From the NCBI GenBank assembly GCA_964534335.1, contig CAZHPS010000045.1:1-22492 (forward strand): a stretch of DNA of 22,492 nt. The letters run 5' to 3'. Below the pieces are notes generated by a model, which was not told the DNA's origin, did not search any database, and saw nothing but the letters and a program-made list of their open reading frames with translations. Positions 13,689 to 20,207 of this stretch are shown here, one piece after another. How positions within the stretch are numbered: the stretch's first letter is position 1; each line of letters begins with the position of its first letter. Made by a program: the position numbers and the translations under genes. This DNA is from JAABRU01 sp964534335 (GTDB lineage: Bacteria; Desulfobacterota; Desulfobacteria; Desulfobacterales; Desulfococcaceae).

Positions 13689-14861
13689 TTATATCATTAA
13701 GTCACAAATATCGCACTCTTCCAATTTTTTGTCAACAGATTCCCGAATTTTTTTGACTGATTCGGAATATTTCCAGATACTGCTGAAAGAATCTGATGAA
13801 AGATTGCCAAGCGGATTGCTGTATAACCGTTTCATTTTCATGCAGGGAAACAGTTTTCCGTCTTCACAAATTGAGAAAAACGAAAATCCTGCTTTGCACA
13901 GTTTTGGTTTTCTCTGCGGTTCACGCTCTTTTTCATCATTTGATTTATTTCGCAGAAAATCACAAAGCTGTTCATCAGCAAGACGCTCCTTCAAATTTTC
14001 AGACCCGCCGTCATCTTTTGGAAATATCTCTGAATCGAAACGAACAGGTATTCCCATTCTGTCGCCGATTTCATATTTCACTCTTTTAAAGGTGTCAAAA
14101 TTTGACTTCATGACAGAGCAGTTGATTCTCAGGTCAAAACCGGCTTCTTTCAATAAATGTAAGGCATTAAGTGTCTTATGGTAGGAACCCGGTGTATTGG
14201 TTATCCAGTCGTGAACATCAGGTTCTGAACTGTAAAGGCTTATGTGGATTCTGTAAATATTTGAAAGCCCCTCCATTTTTTTCACAGCAGATTCATTGAT
14301 CATAGTTCCGTTTGAATTGATTCTTACAACAAATTTTTCTTCGGACAGATATTTCAGAATATCAAAAATGTCCTCTCTGCAAAAGATTTCTCCTCCTGTA
14401 AGAACAAGCCCAAATGTTCCGCTTTCTTTCAGATTATCCAATATTCCAAAAATCTTTTCAGCAGATAACGAATCCTTTTTTTTGCTGAAAACACAGTAAC
14501 AATGGCGGCATCTCAAATTGCATCGTGCAGTAAGTTCAAAATGACCGCTTATGGGAATGTGATTTCTGAATGCCCACAGGTTAAACACGCAAAAATCTGC
14601 TTCCTGAACATTTTGAAGCAGATGTTTTTCTGAAGGAACAGACAATGTATGATGAGAAAAATTATCAGCCACGCCAAGTCTGACTAAGTGTTCGAAGGCA
14701 GGATTTGTTCTTTCTGAAGAATCAGTTTTATTTGCATTCAGGATGCTCTTCCAAAAATGCAAAGGCTCTTTTTTTAGCAAAACAATCCGTTTTGTTTTGA
14801 CATTCATGATGACAGCAAGTGAATCGCCATATATCCGGTAAATAAGATCTTTTGGAATCAT
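13689..14861 (-). CDS. Radical SAM/SPASM protein with PqqD/RRE-like N-terminus
   Basis: This is a 390-residue protein with start at the ATG at 14861, chosen because AGGAG lies six bases upstream; an in-frame ATG at 14882 has no such site. Counted from 14882, the first 75 residues (IPKDLIYRIYGDSLAVIMNV and on) look like the PqqD/RRE fold that binds RiPP leader peptides. The iron-sulfur motif CNLRCRHC (121-128) and the GGE block LTGGEIFCRED follow. The C-terminus carries a SPASM-type Cys set: CKAGFSFFSICEDGKLFPC (329-347) and CDIC (390-393). The protein ends four residues after the last Cys, where SPASM domains usually have more Cys residues, so the domain is short or truncated. Such enzymes install thioether or carbon-carbon links in peptides; the small ORF downstream is the candidate substrate. 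Confidence 0.85.
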   Translation of the reverse strand: MIPKDLIYRIYGDSLAVIMNVKTKRIVLLKKEPLHFWKSILNANKTDSSERTNPAFEHLVRLGVADNFSHHTLSVPSEKHLLQNVQEADFCVFNLWAFRNHIPISGHFELTARCNLRCRHCYCVFSKKKDSLSAEKIFGILDNLKESGTFGLVLTGGEIFCREDIFDILKYLSEEKFVVRINSNGTMINESAVKKMEGLSNIYRIHISLYSSEPDVHDWITNTPGSYHKTLNALHLLKEAGFDLRINCSVMKSNFDTFKRVKYEIGDRMGIPVRFDSEIFPKDDGGSENLKERLADEQLCDFLRNKSNDEKEREPQRKPKLCKAGFSFFSICEDGKLFPCMKMKRLYSNPLGNLSSDSFSSIWKYSESVKKIRESVDKKLEECDICDLMI

Positions 14862-14915
14862 TCTGTTCTCCTGCTGTTTCATTCCTCAGCCCGATCTGAA
14901 ATTGATATGACATTT

Positions 14916-15207
14916 TTAAATATGACCGAAGTGATGCTTTTGCCGAACATCCTCACCAATCAGAGCGGCCAGTTCGGCAATGTATTTGCTTCAGATGTTC
15001 TGCCTCCAATTTCAGATTCCCGGAAGAATTTCCAAATTCCTCCGCAATCAGGCAGGGAATGGGTTCACCCGGAGTGCCGAACTTTCTTTCAGTTTGGCAC
15101 TCCCTGTCCTTAATGTAAATGAGATTTTGGCATAAGCAACAGGTTTCCCCATTTTGCAAAGGGAAATTAAGGAAAATTTTCAGGCAGTTGCATAAAAATT
15201 TCCGCAC
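14916..15207 (-). pseudogene. Frameshifted Cys-rich ORF, unknown
   Basis: A frame from the ATG at 15207 contains a Cys-rich part (NGETCCLCQNLIYIKDRECQ) and then FGTPGEPIPCLIAEEFGNSS and LKLEAEHLK. It reaches a stop at 14953-14955 after HCRTGRSDW, which looks out of frame. In the next frame the sequence continues naturally as IAELAALIGEDVRQKHHFGH to a TAA at 14916-14918. One frameshift near 14990 would join them into a protein of about 97 residues with an even composition. No ribosome binding site is obvious. It lies just upstream of the radical SAM gene on the same strand. I do not recognise the family, and a sequencing error is an alternative explanation. Confidence 0.45.
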
Positions 15208-15276
15208 ATCTTTGCAGTCATGGGAATAAACACAGACAGATTTGTTTCACTGATCCTTATGCCAAACCCATGTCCA

Positions 15277-16116
15277 TCAGTCCGCAATGATGAAAATATT
15301 CCGGAACCCTTTGGATTTCAGAGTATTCTGATACATTTCAGCCTGTTCAAGGGAATTGCATTTTCCCACCAGAACCCGGTAAAGCTTTTGCTTAATTTCA
15401 GGAATATATGCCGGTTTAATCTGGGCATTTTCATAGGTCTGCCCCAGTTCCTGCGCGAATTTTTCTGCATTTCCCCGGTCACCGAACGCGGCCACCTGTA
15501 TGGCATAGGTTCCTTTGTCATAATCCACAGGGATATACATGGCCTGCATGGGATTGTCTGATGCCCCTGGCCGGGCTATGCCCAGAGCCTCTATCTCCAC
15601 TTCGGAGGTTCCGGGGCCGTATACTCCCAGTTTTTTGGCTGCACCAATGGAAAGATCAATGATTCTGCCTGCCACAAAAGGTCCCCGGTCATTAATTCTC
15701 ACCACAAGGGATTTGCCGTTTGCCAGATTGCGCACCCGTACCAGAGTATGCATGGGCAGTATTTTATGCGCAGCGGAAATACCGTGCATATCATAGATTT
15801 CTCCGTTTGAAGTGCGTTTGCCGTGAAAATCCTCCCCGTACCAGGAAGCTATGCCCCTCTGACGGAAATCTTTGGCATGGGCCAGGGGTTTGTACCAGTT
15901 ATCCCCCACCTTATATGGCCGGCAGGTTGCGGAATAATAATCAGCAGGGCCTGATGACGGGACCGGAAGGGATCTTTTTTTCACCACCCGCTGTTTGTGT
16001 TTGGGAGAAACCGAAATGGGCTGAACTGCGGCAGCACATCCGAAAAAAAAGGGAAGCACAAGGCTCAGCCCGATCCACACACTGTAAGGGAATATCCTCC
16101 TGTTTTTCTTTTTCAT
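15277..16116 (-). CDS. rlpA: RlpA-like septal lipoprotein with SPOR domain
   Basis: This is a 279-residue envelope lipoprotein. A basic N-terminus and hydrophobic stretch end in a lipobox (FFFGC, lipidated Cys at 27). The double-psi beta-barrel spans about 86-175, with RGIASWYGEDFHGKRTSNGE and VVRINDRGPF holding the expected catalytic-type residues. A SPOR domain follows from YAIQVAAFGDRGNAEKFAQE (about 205) to the end, which binds glycan strands stripped of peptides at the division site. RlpA proteins are lytic transglycosylases in some species that help separate daughter cells. The start at 16116 has AGGAG upstream. It lies after lon on the same strand, separated by a terminator-like hairpin. 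Confidence 0.93.
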   Translation of the reverse strand: MKKKNRRIFPYSVWIGLSLVLPFFFGCAAAVQPISVSPKHKQRVVKKRSLPVPSSGPADYYSATCRPYKVGDNWYKPLAHAKDFRQRGIASWYGEDFHGKRTSNGEIYDMHGISAAHKILPMHTLVRVRNLANGKSLVVRINDRGPFVAGRIIDLSIGAAKKLGVYGPGTSEVEIEALGIARPGASDNPMQAMYIPVDYDKGTYAIQVAAFGDRGNAEKFAQELGQTYENAQIKPAYIPEIKQKLYRVLVGKCNSLEQAEMYQNTLKSKGFRNIFIIAD

Positions 16117-16166
16117 CTGCTCCTCTCCTGTTTATACAGTTTTTAAGAAAAAAATTGTCATCCGGA

Positions 16167-16197
16167 AATTCCGGGATTTTCAAAACCCCCCGGAATT
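16167..16197 (-). terminator. Likely terminator after lon
   Basis: The inverted repeat AATTCCGGG/CCCGGAATT, with a 13-base loop, lies 13 bp after the lon stop. On the minus strand a T-rich run follows about 12 bp later (ATTTTTTTC). The gap between stem and T run makes it less than ideal. Confidence 0.5.
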
Positions 16198-16209
16198 TTT
16201 CGGACGGTG

Positions 16210-18558
16210 TTATTTTACCAGTGCAATATCAAGCACATCCATCATTTTATCCGCAAAATGAAATATAATGTCCTTTTGCACTTTTTTGGGAATATCCTCC
16301 AGATCTTTCTGATTCCATTTGGGCAGAATCACGGTTTTTATGCCTGCCCTGTGCGCGGCCAGCACCTTTTCCTTGACTCCGCCCACAGGAAGCACCAGCC
16401 CCCGCAGAGTAATTTCTCCGGTCATGGCCAGATCTTTGTGAATGGAACGGTTGGTGATCAGCGAGGCCAGAGCAGTGAGCATGGTCACACCTGCGGACGG
16501 CCCGTCTTTGGGGATTGCGCCTGCCGGGACATGTATATGAATATCGTGGTTTTCAAACCAGTCTTCACTGATTTTGAATTTTTTTGCATTGGCACGGACA
16601 AAACTCAATGCAGCAGTGGCAGATTCCTTCATCACATCTCCGAGCTGACCGGTCAGAATCAGTCCTTTTTTCCCTTTCATGGCAGTGGCTTCAATGAAAA
16701 GAATCTCCCCGCCCGCCTGTGTCCAGGCCAGCCCTGTGACCACACCCGGCACAGAGGTTCTGATCTTTGCTTCAGGCATGAATTTCACCGGCCCCAGGTA
16801 TTTGGCAATATTGCCCACTGTAATGGCTACGGATTCGGTTTCCTCTGAAGCAATTTTGGCAGCCACGCCCCGGCAGATGGACGCGATTTCCCGCTCCAGA
16901 TTCCGCAGACCTGCCTCACGGGTGTAACCGTTGATGAGCTGACGGATGGCTCCGTTGGTAAAAGTGATCTGCCCGTTTTTGAGACCGTTCGACTTTCTCT
17001 GCCGGGGAATGAGATAACGGTTGGCAATGCTGAGTTTTTCATCCATTGTATATCCCAGCATTTCAATCACTTCCATCCTGTCTTTCAGCGCAGGCGGAAT
17101 GGGATCAAGGATATTGGCAGTGGTGATGAACATGACATTGGACAGATCAAAGGGAACGTCCAGATAATGATCAGAAAAAGTGGAGTTCTGTTCCGGATCA
17201 AGAACCTCCAGAAGAGCGGACGAGGGATCGCCCCGGAAATCACTTCCCACTTTGTCAATTTCATCGAGCATAAAAATGGGATTGTTGGACTCTGCCCTGC
17301 GGATGCCCTGAATCACACGGCCAGGGAGCGCGCCCACATAGGTGCGGCGATGTCCCCGGATTTCAGCCTCATCCCGCACGCCTCCGAGGGAAATGCGGAT
17401 GAATTTCCGGCCAATGGCACGGGCAATGGACTGTCCCAGAGAGGTTTTGCCTGTTCCCGGAGGCCCGGCAAAACAGAGAATGGGGCTTTTGGATTCCGGA
17501 TTGAGTTTGCGCACAGCCAGATATTCAATAATCCGTTTTTTGGGTTTTTCCAGACCAAAATGATCCTCATCAAGAATTTTCCTGGCTTTGGGAATATCCA
17601 GATTGTCCTCAGTGCTGTCATGCCAGGGCAGCGCAGTCAGCCAGTCCAGATAGGTTGATGAAACTGTGTATTCAGATGATGACGGGTGCATCCGGGCCAG
17701 CCGATCCAGTTCCCGTGTGGCCTCTTTTTTCGCGACTTCCGGAAGATTTTTTGCTTCAATTTTTTTCCGGTAATCTTCAACTTCAACAGCAGATTCCTCT
17801 TTTTCCCCAAGTTCATCCTTAATGGCCTTTAACTGCTCCCGCAGGTAATATTCCCGCTGGCGTTTGTCCATGTCGCCTTTGACCTGGGTCTGAATTTTGT
17901 TGCCCAGTTCCAGAATTTCCAACTGGTAATTGGCAATGCGGGTGGCTTCCCTGAGCCGGGCGCGAATATCAAAGGTTTGCAGAATCTTCTGTTTTTCCTC
18001 AATGGTGGAATTGAGTGTGGAAGTGATCATATCTGCCAGAATCCCGGCTTCTTTGATGGATTTTGCCATATTCGCAATTTCAGGCGGAAGCGCGGGGGAC
18101 AGAGTCACGATTTTGGTGAACAGTTCAAGGAGATTGCTCATCATGGCCTCTATCTCCCTGTCTTTGATCTCCTCTTCATGTATATGTTCCACACCGGCCT
18201 GCAGATAGGCTTTGCCCGGCACGTATTCTTTTACATTAAAACGGCTGACACCCTGCACCAGCAACTGGGCCCTGTTGTCATCAGTTTTTGCCATCTTCAT
18301 AATCAGCGCACTTGTTCCCACAGATTCCAGATCCTCTGCGGGATTGCTGTCTTTGGTGATGGCTTTTTTTGCCACCACAAGCCCGATATACCGGTCTTTG
18401 GTCATGGCCTCATCAATGAGCTGAATGGATTCTCCCTGCATGACCATCAGGGGAAGCACCATTTTGGGAAAAAGAACTGCATCGAACAAAGGGAGTATGG
18501 GCAGTGTTTGTGGCAATTTTTCAGCATTTTCTGCTACAGCCGCCTGCTGTTGTGACAT
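16210..18558 (-). CDS. lon: ATP-dependent protease Lon
   Basis: This is a 782-residue LonA-type protease. I place the start at the ATG at 18558 with GGAGG five bases upstream; a TTG at 18570 also lies in frame. Domains in order: N-terminal substrate domain beginning LPILPLFDAVLFPKMVLPLM, a coiled-coil stretch, the AAA+ module with Walker A GPPGTGKTS (about 365-373) and Walker B IFMLDEIDKVG, and the S16 protease domain with the catalytic Ser in PKDGPSAG (about 688) and Lys in GGVKEK (about 729). It degrades damaged and regulatory proteins in the cytoplasm. The length is normal and all motifs are intact. hsp20 lies 78 bp upstream on the same strand, so heat-shock co-expression is likely; I saw no clear sigma-32-type promoter. 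Confidence 0.97.
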   Translation of the reverse strand: MSQQQAAVAENAEKLPQTLPILPLFDAVLFPKMVLPLMVMQGESIQLIDEAMTKDRYIGLVVAKKAITKDSNPAEDLESVGTSALIMKMAKTDDNRAQLLVQGVSRFNVKEYVPGKAYLQAGVEHIHEEEIKDREIEAMMSNLLELFTKIVTLSPALPPEIANMAKSIKEAGILADMITSTLNSTIEEKQKILQTFDIRARLREATRIANYQLEILELGNKIQTQVKGDMDKRQREYYLREQLKAIKDELGEKEESAVEVEDYRKKIEAKNLPEVAKKEATRELDRLARMHPSSSEYTVSSTYLDWLTALPWHDSTEDNLDIPKARKILDEDHFGLEKPKKRIIEYLAVRKLNPESKSPILCFAGPPGTGKTSLGQSIARAIGRKFIRISLGGVRDEAEIRGHRRTYVGALPGRVIQGIRRAESNNPIFMLDEIDKVGSDFRGDPSSALLEVLDPEQNSTFSDHYLDVPFDLSNVMFITTANILDPIPPALKDRMEVIEMLGYTMDEKLSIANRYLIPRQRKSNGLKNGQITFTNGAIRQLINGYTREAGLRNLEREIASICRGVAAKIASEETESVAITVGNIAKYLGPVKFMPEAKIRTSVPGVVTGLAWTQAGGEILFIEATAMKGKKGLILTGQLGDVMKESATAALSFVRANAKKFKISEDWFENHDIHIHVPAGAIPKDGPSAGVTMLTALASLITNRSIHKDLAMTGEITLRGLVLPVGGVKEKVLAAHRAGIKTVILPKWNQKDLEDIPKKVQKDIIFHFADKMMDVLDIALVK

Positions 18559-18636
18559 ATGTACCTCCAAAAAAAACTTATGGTTAAATCTTTGCTTGTA
18601 TATTGCAGGACAGATTTTCAGATAATGGTTTTCCCT

Positions 18637-19083
18637 TTATCCGTCCGAAACAGTGACTTTGTGGGTTTTGTCCATCGGCAGTTTGACCAGCCGGATTTGC
18701 AGCAGTCCATCCAGATAGGACGCGCTGACTTTTTCCGTATTGATAAGACTGGGAAGAAAAAGCACCCGTTCAAATTTTCCGCATTGTATTTCCGCAAGAC
18801 GGAAGGTTGCGTTTTCCAGCCGGGGCATATCCATCCTCTTTCCAGCGATTTTAACAGCTTTGGAATTGATTTCAATATCCAGATCATCCCGGTTGACGCC
18901 TGCAATTTCCGCCAGAATCATGATTTCATCATGGGTTTCATAAATATCCATCGGCGGTGCCCAGGAGCATTCCGTGCAGGTAAAGCGCGGGCCGATGGAT
19001 CGGAACATTTCCTCAAAATTGCTTCCAAAATCTGTACTGAGTTTATCCAGATTGTTTCCAAACCGGATTTTGATATAATCCAT
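18637..19083 (-). CDS. Hsp20-family small heat shock protein
   Basis: This is a 148-residue alpha-crystallin-type chaperone. The core reads PPMDIYETHDEIMILAEIAG, then VNRDDLDIEINSKAVKIAGK, RLAEIQCGKFERVLFLPSLI and SASYLDGLLQIRL, matching the Hsp20 pattern in which usual FxRxxxLP and A.Y.DGLL blocks are recognisable. It holds unfolding proteins until ATP-dependent chaperones or proteases take over. The start at 19083 has GGAGGACAGGAA upstream. It is followed by lon, a sensible pairing of holdase and protease. The N-terminal region contains two Cys (TCTEC), which is uncommon for this family. Confidence 0.93.
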   Translation of the reverse strand: MDYIKIRFGNNLDKLSTDFGSNFEEMFRSIGPRFTCTECSWAPPMDIYETHDEIMILAEIAGVNRDDLDIEINSKAVKIAGKRMDMPRLENATFRLAEIQCGKFERVLFLPSLINTEKVSASYLDGLLQIRLVKLPMDKTHKVTVSDG

Positions 19084-19166
19084 TTCCTGTCCTCCGGATG
19101 TCAGTTGTCAATGTTTCAGGTTTGAAATGAACTGCAAGTACAATCTCAACTTCCTGATTTGCGGGA

Positions 19167-19577
19167 TCAGACGGAAGTTGCAATTTTACAATATCTTTCT
19201 GACTGATCTGAGAAGTAAATTAAAAACTCCTCATATTCATCTCTTTTCTTTTTCCGCAATGCCGAAGTCAGTTTCTTGTCTAGGTGTGGATGGCGGTTTC
19301 CACTTTTCTCCTGAAAAATATCCTCACCGCGTACAGAGACAGTCCGTGCAGCGTAAATTTCGGATACAATCTCATCAGGGCTGCGGGTATCTTCCCAACC
19401 GCCGCATTTTTTCAAAAATTCCTGAGTTGCCTCAGAAACATGGCGTGAAGAGACATTCTCAATGCGAGGCGGTTCGTCTTCCAAAAAAGTTACAATAACG
19501 CGGATATTCGGGCGAACATGAATCGGTTCCATCAGCCTGACCTCCGTACCGGTATAAACACCTTCAATTGCAATCAT
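19167..19577 (-). CDS. Orphan antitoxin-like protein with odd C-terminus
   Basis: This is a 136-residue protein started at the ATG at 19577, which has GGAGGAG upstream; an ATG at 19592 lies before that site. The N-terminal 85 residues look like an AF2212-type antitoxin: MIAIEGVYTGTEVRLMEPIH, VIVTFLEDEPP, then the helical toxin-binding part with GGWEDTRSPDEIVSEIYAAR TV and RGEDIF, which is normally the C-terminus. Instead the frame continues for about 50 basic residues with no similarity I recognise. The expected PIN-domain toxin gene is missing downstream. A frameshift or deletion that fused the antitoxin end to remnant DNA is likely. Confidence 0.65.
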   Translation of the reverse strand: MIAIEGVYTGTEVRLMEPIHVRPNIRVIVTFLEDEPPRIENVSSRHVSEATQEFLKKCGGWEDTRSPDEIVSEIYAARTVSVRGEDIFQEKSGNRHPHLDKKLTSALRKKKRDEYEEFLIYFSDQSERYCKIATSV

Positions 19578-19718
19578 ACATATCTCCTCCATTTCATCAC
19601 ATTACTTCTGCCCGTTCTGCAACAGATCTTTTCAGGCTGACATTTATCCGATTTTTACGCATATACAGGCGGCGGCACAATTCCCAGTTCGTTCATAAAA
19701 ACTTGACGATATTATGTT

Positions 19719-19988
19719 TTATGGGAAATACCGGTAAATTTCTTTTCTGTGAAGAATACGGTGTATGATGATTTCATCATCTCTTTTTTCATATCCCAGC
19801 CTGTATTCTCCGAACCGGATTCTGAAAAAATTACCTTTTTCGCCTTTTAATTTTTTAATGTTATAAAAATTTTCCAAAATTGATGGGCTGACATACAGTT
19901 CTTCAAGAAAAAATTTTACCTGACTTTTCTGCGGCTCGGCAACTTTTTGAATATCCTTTAAAAATGTCTTTTTGAGGGTAATTTTCAT
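19719..19988 (-). CDS. RelE/ParE-type toxin
   Basis: This is an 89-residue basic protein of the RelE/ParE fold: MKITLKKTFLKDIQKVAEPQ, the central KKLKGEKGNFFRIRFGEYRL, and the last strands GYEKRDDEIIIHRILHRKEI ending YRYFP. RelE-like toxins cleave mRNA at the ribosome and ParE-like ones poison gyrase; the late HRKEIYRYFP motif favours the RelE type. The gene overlaps the upstream antitoxin by 4 bp (ATGA), so the pair is translationally coupled. Both genes look intact. Confidence 0.9.
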   Translation of the reverse strand: MKITLKKTFLKDIQKVAEPQKSQVKFFLEELYVSPSILENFYNIKKLKGEKGNFFRIRFGEYRLGYEKRDDEIIIHRILHRKEIYRYFP

Positions 19989-20173
19989 AACTGACTTATT
20001 AATTCTCTTACTTCCTCATATTCTACTGTTTCTTCATCCCGTACTTCTTCCATAGCCTTCAGCAGTCCTTCATCAAGAAGAAGTTCCTCAATCTTCTGAT
20101 ATAGCTGATAATCAAGAATGACACTTTTAATTTTTCCTGACTCATCAGTTATATATGATTTTGCAATATTCAT
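19985..20173 (-). CDS. RelB-like antitoxin
   Basis: This is a 62-residue acidic protein directly upstream of the RelE-type toxin: MNIAKSYITDESGKIKSVIL and then DYQLYQKIEELLLDEGLLKA, ending with EEVRELISQL. The N-terminal strand with a short DNA-binding domain of the Phd/RelB sort and an acidic toxin-binding helix are as expected. The start at 20173 has AGGACAGGAA upstream. It begins 35 bp after the stop of the adenine methyltransferase gene, so the pair may partly depend on that promoter, although such modules usually carry their own, autoregulated one. Confidence 0.85.
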   Translation of the reverse strand: MNIAKSYITDESGKIKSVILDYQLYQKIEELLLDEGLLKAMEEVRDEETVEYEEVRELISQL

Positions 20174-20207
20174 TTCCTGTCCTTTCCCTTTGAAATTTAA
20201 AAGATTG

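Noticed and set aside
16207..16848. A 213-codon plus-strand open frame opposite lon
   Set aside because: It is antisense to the conserved protease domain of lon and has the composition of a shadow frame.
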